A stretch of DNA of 64,000 nucleotides from Spisula solida (Eukaryota > Mollusca > Bivalvia > Venerida > Mactridae). Each line of letters starts with the position of its first letter. The first letter of the stretch is position 1. The stretch lies in the NCBI GenBank assembly GCA_947247005.1, contig OX365955.1:21495322-21559321 (forward strand), read 5' to 3'. The translations under genes were made by a program, and so were the position numbers. A model generated the notes under the pieces. The model saw nothing but the letters and a program-made list of their open reading frames with translations. It had not been told where the DNA came from and did no database searches. Shown in pieces: positions 25,661 to 38,800 of this stretch.

Positions 25661-26195
25661 AGGTTGGCGTTGCGGCGTTGTATTATGGGTCAGTTTAGTC
25701 GTCTTTTCCGTACTAATTAACCTTCTAGTCAAAGCTTGATACTCTTCATTTTCTATGACACTGTGTTCTCTTGTTGTTATTGGCTTTATTATAAAACATT
25801 CAAATTGAAGCATGTTGATTGTGCTGTGACCTTAATCATAGATCGTATCGATATGTTGATACAAATGTAGCTGAGCAGGAAATTGCAAGAGTCATTGATA
25901 TTATAAAAGCCTGGATATGCGAGTACATGTACATATAGCTTTCAGGAACGTTTGTGACCATTGTTATATATTTGATACAGTTAAAACATAATTCCTAATT
26001 AATGTACTATTTTCCATTTACTATGCACCTATGTTCTTAAAACGTGCTCGATCATACAGGATAGGCCTTCATACAATTGTATACACGTCGTTCTTTCTCA
26101 GGATAATTATTTTAATGTAACCGAAGACGACAGTAATGTATGTCTCTGAGCCAGTTATTACATAATATAGGTTTACTGTGGAGACGTTAATGGGT

Positions 26196-26412
26196 TCAGT
26201 GGTAAAGTTCGTTGACAAGTTCCCATCTGTCTTTCTTAAATACGTCTCTACGAGTGTCTGGAGTCATGTTTATAGCACCATGAGTACTTTGTTTCTGGAA
26301 CAATATATTGATGGCAAGATAACAAATCAACACTAGTGTTTTACCGTATACGTGTATTACGATGTTTGCTACTTTTACTTTTAGTGCATTTATAAGAAAG
26401 ACAATATTATGC
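26196..26412 (-). pseudogene. Best-preserved FKKD-type reading-frame end (U3b)
   Basis: The minus-strand frame runs ALKVKVANIVIHVYGKTLVL, then ICYLAINILFQKQSTHG, then MTPDTRRDVFKKDRWELVNE and LYH before TGA. Upstream of about 26412 the frame enters a DR1 copy, so the longer 117-residue frame is a chimera of relic and repeat. In the second copy (33842-34045) an 11-bp deletion shifts the frame. I do not recognise the protein; a hydrophobic stretch (VLICYLAINILF) is the only feature. Confidence 0.45.
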
Positions 26413-26680
26413 CGGACAGGGAATGTAGTACTCAACTTCAGTAGCTGAGCACAGTACACATAAAAGCATACAAGGCACAATGCCCAACACACAACCGAAC
26501 GAGAAAATGATCCGCCCAAGTCCAAGCTATCAAAAAGCTGAATGAACAAGTTTCAGCAATCAAAACGTTAAATGACCTAGTTTCAACAGTAAAACGGCTG
26601 AAATACCTAAGTCCTAAACAGTTAAACAATAACAGTATTAAAAAGCTGAATGCCATGGTTTCAGCTGTAAGATCCATTTT
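26413..26680 (-). repeat. DR1 dispersed repeat
   Basis: On the minus strand it shows the full DR1 order: TTTCAGCCGTTTTACTGTTG, GAAACTAGGTCATTTAGC, TTGCTGAAACTTGTTCATTC, GGACTTGGGCGGATCATT and TTGTGCCTTGTATGC. The equivalent in copy 2 is at 34045-34300. Confidence 0.85.
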
Positions 26681-29600
26681 TTAATATACGACATAATTAT
26701 TATGTAAAATGTACATATGACATTCTCGAAACTATCCAATAATTGACTAAAACAAAATAAAATTTAATGAACTAATAGTCATCTTCGGCAAAAAGTTTGT
26801 GTTTTCGCTATTGTACCGCTGACATATTTAATAACACGCCCGATTTTGTGGTTCGACGGACAATCACGTGCTATATTCACTGAGTCTGAGTAAAATGGTG
26901 TTTGTCAACACTTGCTTGATGTTTAAGTAGTTTATGTTTCCAACAATACAGTATTCAACATGTTTCCAAGTGTCAATGATGTACTACTAATAAACACTGA
27001 AGCATGATATTGTTATCCACTACGTACATAGATCAGTGTCCAGATACTGAGATTGATGTCAAAAAAATTACACTATATGTCATGCCAGCGTTAATAGTAT
27101 CAATGTACAAATAAAAGTTTGAACCATCGATAAGTAGATGTCTCTGCATGTCATATTATTGTTCTTTACTTATTTTACTTATTTTAAGTCTAAGTCCTCA
27201 TAAGCTTCGATAGAATCAGCTGCAGATATTCTTATATCAGGTAATATGATGCTTAATGATACATTTCAAACTGACATATTCGCGAAATTCGATTGTCAGA
27301 ACATTGTTGGAAATTTAATAATAAGGAATAATTGATAAAATTAATATTTCGTACACACCTTGCGATTGTAAAATGAACATGATAAACAAAAAGTCAAAAT
27401 GCATTAAGTCTAGTACGATCATGAATTATAACTAGTAACTTGCGTACACGGGTGTAGGTTGCTGCGGTATTATTATTTCTATTGATGTATGTGATAACTG
27501 TACAGTTCTTATTTCACACTTGCATAGTCTTTTAATTTTGATTCCTTTCCCATTGACCTGCTTGAACTGTTATCATGTGAAGTAGTCCCAACTGTTATCC
27601 CTTTCAATCTTTAAAAGTGGAAATTATAGTATTGACTGTTCTCCCGGCGGACCCTTTCACATAATGACTACTTATCACTCTCTCAGACCATCCATACATC
27701 TTATATGCATGATATTGATTGACTAGTTGTTTACAAAGATTTAGATTACATTTTCCATGGACATCGTCTCTATCATGCTGAAGACAGTCATTCCGTTTAG
27801 TTAAAATGTGTTAATGGTGCAATTCTTGCATATTGGTTTGATGTTTCATGTAGGATATCATCACAGCAACATACAGAAATTTCAGAAACGCTTTTCCGTG
27901 TTTCCAACACAATTAAGGATGAACAGGTTGGAGAAGCATGTCTTTTACCGTTTTAAACCAGCTTTCACTGCGTTTTTCCCTTGCGCATTTGTATATACTC
28001 ACCATGTGCGACAATGCTCCAGAGGAGCGATGCACAGTATTTGAAGAAGCAGAAAAAACCCAGAGGTAGTCTCACGTGTATCGGTGCAATACACCGTGTA
28101 AATAAAATAATCAATAAGTCTTTTCAGAAAGATTAAGGGCAGTGCCCAGATTACTTGTATCACACAAACTTTCTGTCTCTTCCCTCGAAGGCGGAGGCCA
28201 TTAGTCAATTAGGCAGGGATTAAACCGAAAGGACACTTTAAGCTACTACCAGAAGCGAATATTTGCCATTTCGCCTCTCAATCAGTGAGTTCGTTCATGA
28301 TTCAACAACAGTCAATATGAAATAATTTGATATGGTGAGTTCAATGTATACCAAAGAGATGATGATCAAATTGCAAATATCTCAAGGGACTGCCTAAAAG
28401 GAAACAAATAAACAGCTATTCACAGTTTCACGAAGCAAGCATACATTTCCCATGTTATAGAAAGTTTCGTAAGAATACTACAATTGACCCCAAGTTTTTT
28501 TTCAATTTTATAGAAATTCTTAATTAAATATTTTATCTGCAAATAATTCATCATAATTCAACAACAGGCAATATGAAATAATTTGATCTGGTGCTTTCAA
28601 TGTTTACCAAAGAGATGATGATCAATCGCACAGGGAAAGCAAGCAGTACTCAACAGGACGAACAGCAGATCACAAGGAAGCACAAAACATGACCGTTAAA
28701 GCCAACATACTATGACGAATCACATGGACTACCATACTCAAAACATCACGAAGACAACACTCAAATGTAAACACAAAGTGGAATGTTTATGTAATTTTCC
28801 CTTTCACTTTAACGTGGACACTGTACCAGCAGTGCACAGCTCTCTGTTTAATGAATTGCTTCACACACTTCGTGATTCTCTCCTCGGATCTACCGATTCC
28901 CCTTTAATTTAGCAATGACCAATTGTTGTTGTGCTCTCTGCTGAACTCTCGTTGTATTCAATGATGAGATAAAATCTCCTAACAAATTGGCTAAAGATTT
29001 CTGCATGGTTAAACCTACATTTGTCTTATTGTCGAATAGCTGTATACTATTCATCATATCTGACAATATATCTTCCTGTTTTTATTGCTTGGCTGATCAT
29101 TAAGCGTGGCTTTACTATTATATATTCATATTGGAGAATGGTGATTGACCTTAATGACAGATCGCATCGATATATTGATATAATCGTGGTTGTTAAGGAA
29201 ATGACAAGATCTATTGCTATCAAAGAAGGTACATGAACCAGTATATGTACACAATTGCTATAATATATATTATTGCCTAAACCATTACAATTGAAGCTCT
29301 ACATACACATCTAGACACCATAGATTTCCGTGTTAGGATAATCATTCCAATTTAATTGCAACAGTAATTAATGTCTCTGTTCCAGTTGAACAACCATCAG
29401 GGTTTATTGTCGTCTGAAACTTGGGTTTTTATGTTTTCTGCGCTCGGCTTGATAAGTTGAGTGCTGCATTCTCTATACGGTTTTCTATTATCTTTTCTAT
29501 TACCTAAATATCAATGAGCTCAGTCGTAAAGTTCATTGACAATTTCCCGTATGCCTTTCTTAAATACGTATATACGAGTGTTTGGAGATATGTAATGTGT

Positions 29601-30657
29601 AAACAACTTTAATAGTACATGGAATACGTTATTTCAGGAACAGCGTCTTGTTTGATAAACAATTCATCCTGTACAACGCATCAATATGAATATATTTTAC
29701 ATATATTATGTATATTGTTGAGTATTCTTCTGTAACTTCTAGCGCGACTACATGTTTTTCACTGTATTTAACTATTGTTCTTTCGTGATGTTTTAGAGCT
29801 AAACATGACATATGTTTCCTACAAACCTTCCCATCAATGGTGAACATTTATATACCCATACTATTGTCTCTGTGCTAGAAATAAATTAATATTGTTAAGT
29901 TGTGGATACGTTAACTAGTTTCCTTAGTCGTTCCCATTTTTCTTTCTTAACTACGTCTAAACGAGTGTCTGGTGTACACGTGTACATGTTTTCTGGAACA
30001 TCCTCTTGTTGGCAATATAACACATTAACGCTAGTGTTTTACCATATATGACATGTGTATAAACATTAAAATCATTTTCAAATATACGTAAATGTTCATT
30101 CGACGTTTCTTGAAAAATATCCTATTGATTGCTAGATGTTTATTTGGTTTATTTTCTAACAACACAGTGTCATCACAAATGAACATTCACACCCAGTATG
30201 ATATTATCATCAACTGTATAGATCATTGGTGCCAAGATACTATTCGAAGTATTTCAATGCAAATCACCTTATATGTCATGCCAAGAGTAATAGTTTGAAG
30301 TTATGTACTGATGAAAGTATAAGCTCTCAATAGGGAGATTACTCTGCATGCAATATTACTGCTCTTCACTTATTTTACTTTTTTATTCGTCATTGTCCCC
30401 ATAAGCTTTGGTCCAATCACCGTCAGAAGGTCAAGTACCGGGTATAACCGTGCTTAATGTTATATTTCAAACTTACATATTCGCGACATTCTATTGTCAC
30501 AACAATGTTATGAAACTTAGTATCAAGGAAAAATAATAAAATTGATAAAATTGATAAAATTCTTTGACATTGTTATATGATAAACAAAAGATATTAAGTC
30601 TCTTACGATCAGGAATTATACACGTTGGTAGCACGTGTAGGTTGCTGCGATAGTTTT

Positions 30658-31594
30658 ATCCCCCACCGAAGGCGAAGGGATATATCACAAAGGAAGCGTC
30701 AGCCTGTCCGACCGCCCTTCCGTCCCATTTTTTTTGTCCGGGGCATAACTCTTAAACTATTTGAGGTATTGACTTGAAACTTGGTATGTGAATAGATGGC
30801 AACTAGGAGAAGCGCAGTGACTAAGAACCATAACTCTATATGGCCCAGTTTTGAAATTATCTTCCTTTGTTTAATTTTGAAATATTTTTGACATATTCCT
30901 GAGGCAAGTAGGTTCAAACCCCGCTGTGAGCATGTCTTTTTTAATTTTTTCAAGTGTTTATGTAATATTTTGTATGTAAATCATGCATTTATACTGTAAT
31001 ATGGTGAACAACATATTTTTTCATAAATATTTTATTTAGATTATAGGAATTTATACATCGTTAAAGCATGAAATATGGTGGGTGGGGGTCATACAAAATG
31101 TTTTATCGTGAAGTATGTGCATAACAGTATAAAGAAAATGTTTGGGTAATTGATAGTGATATATGCCCATTACTTGTAGTTTTATTTAGGAATTTAGACA
31201 TTATATATTTTGTAGAATGAAAAAACTCACGAAATTTTACAACTATGTTGGTAATATATATGAACATAACTATCTTAAATTGCATCTTCTGCTTGTTATT
31301 GATTTTGTCTTTATTATATTAATATAACTTAAAGGTACATAGGAAATAATTTATTTTAAAAATTAAATTTGAGGATTTTATAGACATTTTTGTCAGTATA
31401 GTCCTCACATTTTTTCGACAAATTGCAATCATGAGGGTGATCAACCAAAACATGTTCCCTTCTATTAAACTATGTCAGGTTCCATTCCATTAATTAACTC
31501 TTTATATATTTTCCCTAACATCTCTTTCCTTCTTTATATATCTAGTCCTTTTTCTATTTAACACCCATTAGTGGCAATCATATACGGCGGGGGG
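30658..31594. mobile_element. 0.93-kb element with short inverted ends, copy 2
   Basis: Duplicate of 23062-23990. The left end is ATCCCCCACCG and the right end CGGCGGGGGGT, so one end base has changed since duplication. Confidence 0.6.
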
Positions 31595-31792
31595 TGGCCA
31601 TGTGATTATGGCTCTAAAGACTTGTTCTATTTATCTTTGGGATAAAAGTGCAGGTTCTCAGTCACCTTACAACGAAAGTTTTGTTGGTGTTTTTATAGAA
31701 AGGCGTCGTTTGTTACTCTTGTTTTTCCGGTTCATAGCTATTGCAAGTTAGGTTATATAATGTGTACAAAAAGATAATATTAAGACAAACAG

Positions 31793-31948
31793 GGAAGGTA
31801 GCAGTCAATTTAACCAGCCGGGCACAGAAAACGTAAAAACATAAAAGGCACAATGCCCAACAAACAACCAAATGCAATAATGATCCCCCAAGTCCCAGCT
31901 GTCAAAAAGCTGAATGAACTAGTTTCAGCAATCATATCATTCTGAAAG
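31793..31948 (-). repeat. DR1 dispersed repeat (duplicate)
   Basis: Second copy of 24186-24337 within the 7.6-kb duplication. Confidence 0.8.
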
Positions 31949-33039
31949 TGCCGAGTGAACATAACGAGTTTAATGACGCCTTGTTGCTCTAAATACAGTC
32001 TAAACACTTAACCCTTTCTCAGATCATACATACATCTTATCATACTCTTAACAGACTAGTCGTTTACACAGATTTAGATAACATTCTCCCTGGAAAGCGT
32101 CTCTGTCACGCAGAAGAATGCTTTCAATGCGTTAATTTTCGTCTCCAAAATCAGTGCATGTATTGTACCACGTTACTGAACAACTCCTGATCAGGGCAAA
32201 TACAATGTAGGCTTCTAGATTGAATTCAATAAATGTCACATTAGTATGTCACACCCAGCAGTAATTATATAAATTCTCTGCTGATAAAATGTAAGCTCTT
32301 AACAAGGAGATTTCTCTGCATGCCATGTTTGTATCTGTTCGCAGTGCAGAGAAGTCATGTACTTTAACAATACTGAAGTACAGCAATAATTTCAATATAT
32401 TCAAATGATGTGTATGTTCAAGTGATTGAAACCAATGAAAGTCCTATCATAATGTATGCATACATGCTTGTATGTTCACATTGGCTACTATAAGACCGTA
32501 CACTAATTCAAAATGTTTCCTTAATTGTTTCAACTTTACAAAATTAAAATGGAAGTCTGATGAACATTTCTCGCAGTAAAAAAAACCCGTTCATATTACT
32601 TTTCAGAGATAAGCTTTTGGTCAGTGTTGTAGCTGTTATACTCGTATCCATCATGTCGTTGTTTAATGGTCACTCCCGTGTGAAGGACCCTTCAGTATGG
32701 TATGCTCGTGTGCTCGTTCGTATATTGTCAATATGTATGCATTTGTAACGGCTAGAAATCGTTATTTTGACATAAGATTGGTTATATTATGGAAGATAAA
32801 TCTATAAGCATGCTACTGCAGAAAACAATATGTGATTAACTTCTATTTTGTAAAACTTATATGGCTGTTTGTAAAATTGTTGGTTATGCGATCTCAACAT
32901 TAGTTATTCCCCTGTTTATTATATTTATTTAGTGATTGAGAGATCGGGGAGTCGATACAGACATATATGTTTTAGGCGCGTTACAAACAAAGCACTGGGT
33001 TGTTTAGTTGTTGATTTACATGGGTAACTACGGAACACT

Positions 33040-33292
33040 GGCCCCGATCTCCCGAAATATCTCAATCTGAGCTAAATCTCATCTCAAATATTGCCATGTG
33101 CCTTTTAGATAATATCCATGGGAGGCTGGACTCAAATATCGTATCACAAAACTGAAAACCTTATTCTGAGTTAATTACAGTAAAATTTCAAGAGCTCAAA
33201 CTTCAGATTTATCATAAATTCAGACTCTGATTTGAGCAAAATCTCAATTTGAGTTGAGATTTCTAATTGAGATGCTTCAGGAAATTGGGGCC
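33040..33292. mobile_element. MITE with 26-bp inverted ends (member 4)
   Basis: Duplicate of 25417-25660, with the piece AGAGCTCAAACTTC retained here but lost from the first copy. The ends are the same (GGCCCCGATCTCCCG facing TTGGGGCC). Confidence 0.85.
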
Positions 33293-33841
33293 AGGTTGGC
33301 GTTGCGGCGATGTATTTTGGGTCAGTTTAGTCGTCTTATCCGTACTAATTAACCTTCCAGTCAAAGCTTGGTACTCTTCATTTTCTATGACACTGTGTTC
33401 TCTTGTTGCTATTGGCTTTATTATAAAATATTCAAATTGAAGCATGTTGATTGTGCTGTGACCTTAAACATAGATCGTATCGATATGTTGATACAAATGT
33501 AGCTGAGCAGGAAATTGCAAGAGTCATTGATATTATAAAAGCCTGGATATGCGAGTACATGTACATATAGCTTTCTGGAACATCTTTGACCATTGTTATA
33601 TATTTGATACAGTTAAAACATAATTCCTAATTAATGTACTATTTTCCACTTACTAAGCACCTAATAAAGTATGTTCTTAAAACGTGCTCGATCATACAGG
33701 ATAGGCCTTCATACAATTGTATACACGTCGCTCTTTTTCAGGATAATTATTTTAATGTAACCGAAGACGACAGTAATGTATGTATCTGAGCCAGTTATTA
33801 CATAATATAGGTTTACTGTGGAGACGTTAATGGGTTCAGTG

Positions 33842-34044
33842 GTAAAGTTCATTGACAAGTTCCCATTTGTCTTTCTTAAATACGTCTCTACGAGTGTCTG
33901 GAGTCATGTTTATAGCATCTTTGTTTCTGGAACAATGTATTGATGGCAAGATAACAAATCAACACTAGTGTTTTACAGTATACATGTATTAAGATGTTTG
34001 CTACTTTTACTTTTAGCGCATTTATAAGAAAGACAATATTATGC
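33842..34044 (-). pseudogene. FKKD-type reading-frame end relic (U4b)
   Basis: The minus strand ends MTPDTRRDVFKKDKWELVNE and then LYH before TGA. An 11-bp deletion just upstream, relative to 26196-26412, puts the hydrophobic part in another frame. Confidence 0.4.
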
Positions 34045-34300
34045 CGGACAGGGAATGTAGTACTCAACTTCAGTAGCAGAGCACAGAACACATAAAAGTA
34101 TACAAGGCACAATAATGATCCGCCCAAGTCCAAGCTGTCAAAAAGCTGAATGAACAAGTTTCAGCAATCAAAACGCTAAATGACCTAGTTTCAACAGTAA
34201 AACGGCTAAAAAACCTAATTTTAGCTGTCTGAAGTCCTAAACAATTAAACAATAACAGTATTAAAAAGCTGAATGCCATTGTTTCAGCTGTAAGATTAAT
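34045..34300 (-). repeat. DR1 dispersed repeat (duplicate)
   Basis: Second copy of 26413-26680. It lacks part of the right-hand module (a deletion around the GTTGGGCATTG phrase) but keeps AATTTTAGCTGTCTGAAGTC, which the first copy has lost. Confidence 0.8.
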
Positions 34301-35832
34301 TGCATTTTTCAATATACGACATATGTAAAATGTACATATGACATTCTCGAAACTATCCAATAATTGACTAAAACAAAATTAAATTTAATGAACGAATACT
34401 CATCACTCATCTTCGGCAAAAAGTTTGTGTTTTCGCTATTGTACCGCTGACATATTTAATAACACGCCCGATTTTGTGGTTCGACGGACAATCACGTGCT
34501 ATATTCACTGAGTCTGAGTTAAATGGTGTTTGTCAACACTTGCTTGATGTTAAGTAGTTTATGTTTCCAACAATACGGTATTCAAAATATGTCCAAGTGT
34601 CAATGATGTACTACTTATAAACACCGAAGCATGATATAGTTATCCACTACGTACATAAATCAGTGTCCAGATACTGAGATTGATGTCAAAGAAAATTACA
34701 CTATATGTCATGCCAGCGTTAATAGTATCAATGTACAAATAAAAGTTTGAACCATCAATAAGTAGATGTCTCTGCATGTCATATTATTGTTCTTAACTTA
34801 TTTTACTTATTTTAAGTCTAAGTCCTCATAAGCTTCGATATAATCAGCTGCAGATATTCTTATATCAGGTAATATGATGCTTAATGATACATTTCAAACT
34901 GACATATTCGCGAAATTCGATTGTCAGAACAATGTTGGAAATTTAATAATAAGGAATAATTGATAAAATTAATATTTCGTACACACCTTGCGATTGTAAA
35001 ATGAACATGATAAACAAAAAGTCAAAATGCATTAAGTCTAGTACGATCATGAATTATAACTAGTAACTTGCGTACACGGGTGTAGGTTGCTGCGGTATTA
35101 TTATTTCTATTGATGTATGTGATAACTGTACAGTTCTTGTTTCACACTTGCATAGTATTTTAATTTTGATTCCTTTCCCATTGACCTGCTTGAACTGTTA
35201 TCATGTGAAGTAGTCCCAACTGTTATCCCTTTCAATCTTTAAAAGTTGAAAGTATAGTATTGACTGTTCTCCCGGCGGACCCTTTCACATATAGACTACT
35301 TATCACTCTCTCAGACCATCCATACATCTAAGCATGATATTGATTGACTAGTCGTTTACAAAGATTTAGATTACATTTTCCATGGGAATCGTCTCTATCA
35401 TGCTGAAGACAGTCATTCCGTTTAGTTAAAATGTGTTAATGGTGCAATTCTTGTATATTGGTTTATTGTTTCATGTAAGATATCATCACAGCAACAGAAA
35501 TTTCAGAAACGCTTTTCCGTGTTTCCCACACAATTAAGGATGAACAGGTTGGAGCAGCATGTCTTTTACCGTTTTAAACCAGCTTTCACTGCGTTTTTCC
35601 CTTGCGCATTTGTATATACTCACCATGTGCGACAATGCTCCAGAGGAGCGATGCACAATATTTGAAGAAGAAGAAGAAACCCAGAGGTAGTCTCGCGTGT
35701 ATCGGTGCAGTACACCGGGTAAATCAAAGAACCAATAAGTCTTTTCAGAAAGATTAAGGGCAGTGTCCAGATTACTTGTATCACACAAACTTTATATCTC
35801 TTCCCTCGAAGGCGGAGGCCATTAGTCAATTA

Positions 35833-38800
35833 GGCAGGGATTAAACCGAAAGGCCACGCACAATGACCGCCTCGGTCGAACGCAAAAAACACAAGAACAG
35901 TGTAGATGTTATAATTTTTAATCCAGACATTGTAATTCAACAATTCAACTACAGTATAAGCACCAATAAGCTTACACAAAATCACAGTTTACAAGGTAAT
36001 TTGACCTTAACACGTGAACATGTGTACTCCATTTTGAAATTCGATGTTTATATTTTCGCTCAAGTGCCTTGAAATTATTCTAGGTACATTTATCAAGACA
36101 TTCTATGACCGTCTTACATGATCCTTTAGATACTTCAGTGGGCAAATAAAAATAAATACAATCATTTTAATGGTCGTCTTTTGTCTGGCTTCATGTATTT
36201 ATTTACATGTGTGACGTTTTTATGACGTCATGACCCATGACGTTGTTTATTTCTTTGTTTATTATTAAGACTTGAGAATACAGTCAAAACGTTGAGCAAT
36301 TCTGGAGTTTGTCTTGTTTTACTTTATTTACATGTGTGAGACTTTCAACTGTGAAAATTTACAATGGTCAATTCTATGATTAAACATAAACAATAAATAT
36401 GGCTGCCAAAATGTTAGAAACACTTTGCAGTTCAAGATACAATCCTTAACGTCGTATTTACTTTAGCCTCGAAATTTGTTTTGTACATATTTCAAAACAT
36501 GACCAACACTAGCTAAGTTGAGAGCACCAAAATTGGATTAAACTCTCAGGCGATATTTGTACGATTACCACGTTTGACAGGTTAGGTTATTCTCTGCCAT
36601 CAATTATGGTCATGTTCGCCACTTTTCGAGAGATTGAAAGTTACAGAAGGAAGGGGAGCATGTTTGTGGTTGCAGGAGAATTGGTCCGATAAACTTATCA
36701 TATAGAAATCAAAACACAGTTGAAAACGGTGCAAGCCCGGCAAAAAAACGCGCGTACGTAGGTAACACAGACAGTGAAATCCAGGAACCAGTATTTCCCT
36801 GCTTAATGTGTTTAATCTTAAAACGATTGGTGACATATAGACAATTTGGTCCGCTCAGCATTGAAAGAACTGCAATATCACCAAACCATCATCCGTCACA
36901 TTAAACTTTCTAATAAATCTGCGAAATGGTTCCATTGCTTGCATTATCAGATGTGATAAATTCTCTCTTAAATTTAAGTAACCGTCGTTTGTTTTATACG
37001 GGTGATAACACATCGTAAAAAAGGACTTGGTAACCCTGGATATCTGTCATGGCTTATTATGTCATGACATTGTTTGGCATCACTAAAAATGATATTAGAT
37101 AATCAATAGGTTTTCAAAATCTAGCATTGGCACATTGGTTAGATTGTTCCACTTCAATCAAGTAACATATAGTGAAAATGTTTTCATGGAATAATTACGT
37201 TTGATTAATCAATTTCCGGTTGAATATTCTATGGAACGAGATACGTTCTGTAGGTGTGATGGGCACACTATTCAATCAGAACAATTTCTTACAGTACCAC
37301 ACGCAACACTTTGAATCTTTTCACGTTAGTTCACTTTCAGCTCATAATGACGTTTACATTGAATATAACACTTATGAGCTTTGAAAACGCAATTGTTAAA
37401 ATATGGTATAAATTTTTACCTATATCGAAAAACATTGTTGTTAAGTGCAACATAATTATGTCGGCATCGCCCTAGTGGCATTAGGCATACATCATCTGTA
37501 ATGGTACATCATTGTTTTTGTTATTCTTGTCTATCTAACAATATATCAGACGGACGTGATAATCCCTGCGTATCGTCGATTGTATTAACATTGACAGACG
37601 GTTCTGAAATGAAATATTTGTAGATCTATTTAATCTTTATTTTAAAAAATTCCGCGCCAACACAATTCTCAGGAGTTTGATTACAATTTTGAAAATAACG
37701 CTGCAATAATATAACTGACCCAGCTTTACCTAGTCATCTAGAAAATCCCCATTTGACGAATTTGACAGTCATATACTAGCATGTCCACGGTAAATTTGAC
37801 CTTTCACTTTAACCTGCTGACATAAAAACAACAAAGTTTTACTCGTCGTCTCATGATCAAAATATATACTCCTACATAGTTTGAGGACTGTAATCCCTTT
37901 GTCTGTATGTTAGACGCAAAGAAATGGAATGGAGAAGGGCATACCTAAAAGGGCGAAACAAATCTGGATCATTTTATTCAAAGCAGTGAGCACACTTACA
38001 TTCATACGAGCGTAATTTCGTATATATTTCAGTAGTTGTTTGTTCAAATGATGCTACCGTTTGTGAGGTCGGAAAGTCCATTACCATTGAACAAATCCGA
38101 TATTTAATACAGCTTTAATTACTCATTAAACTGACGTGACACTATACCATTGATTTATAAAGCTTTATCGAGCTTTTTGTGGATACACATCAATACCGAA
38201 AATACGAGACAATGCTACTATATAATGATCTCTCTTGGTCATCATAAAACTATAATGAAAGTGGATTACATCGCGCAGTGATTGATGACAAATAAGACAT
38301 AGTATAATAAAAATCAATTTTAACAAAAATGAATTATAGCCATATAACGCTATAATCATAAATTCGCTACATACAGAGCTCGTTATGACTTATTTTTAAT
38401 GTATATGTTTGTGTTTAACAAAGATATATGTCATTATGCGCAGATCAGTAGTGTATTTTAAGAGAATGGAAAACTAGCAGCTTAGAAGTTTCTTACTTTT
38501 ATGAAAGAGTAATTCAGAGTTTATTTCTTCTAATGTACTTACAATGAAGTGGTAGACAGACGTTCACGTCAATCAAATAGGTGCACTAGGGAATTAGGAG
38601 AATTACAAAACATTAGTAGTCAATTAGAATATATATTAATACGTATTTAATTGCACCAGAGAGTAAGCTGGTATGGTTTACAAATATACGACTCAATATG
38701 GCTCCCATGCTGCAATTCCCAGATGAATGTAATGTCAATATCAAAATTGCTCTGGCATGGTAGACTTTTTAGGATTTCTGACAGTTAACACTAGGCATGG

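Larger units (their letters stand above)
20619..28232. repeat. 7.6-kb direct tandem duplication, copy 1
   Basis: This 7614-bp unit is followed immediately by a near-identical copy. Matching points keep almost constant offset: 21098/28712, 22015/29629, 24942/32560, 27999/35620 (offset 7614-7692, drifting with small indels). The unit itself contains several older paralogous sub-blocks, a MITE, a 0.93-kb inverted-end element and DR1 copies. Similarity is high by eye, with scattered substitutions and indels, so the event is recent. Confidence 0.93.
28233..35853. repeat. 7.6-kb direct tandem duplication, copy 2
   Basis: It starts ACACTTTAAGCTACTACC, exactly as copy 1 does at 20619. Both copies end with AGGCAGGGATTAAACCGAAA. 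After the end of copy 2 the sequence continues into the 3.1-kb duplication (CCACGCACAATGACCGCC), whereas after copy 1 it re-enters the unit start, as expected of a head-to-tail tandem duplication. Confidence 0.93.

Noticed and set aside
26196..26677. Membrane protein genes suggested by hydrophobic minus-strand frames (also 34070-34360, plus 38757-39059)
   Set aside because: Most of each frame lies in DR1 dispersed repeats, which give similar translations wherever they occur, on either strand.
35863..36072. Conserved 69-codon gene pair (35863-36072 and 39001-39210)
   Set aside because: Start and stop are shared because the DNA is duplicated. About 10 of 69 residues differ, mostly by replacement changes, which argues against selection on a protein.
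36210..36250. TGACGTCA palindrome as a CRE-type regulatory site (also in the 49.1-50.0 kb element arms)
   Set aside because: At 36.2 kb there is no gene nearby to regulate and D2 has lost the palindrome (GACGCCAT). At 49 kb it belongs to a transposon arm.
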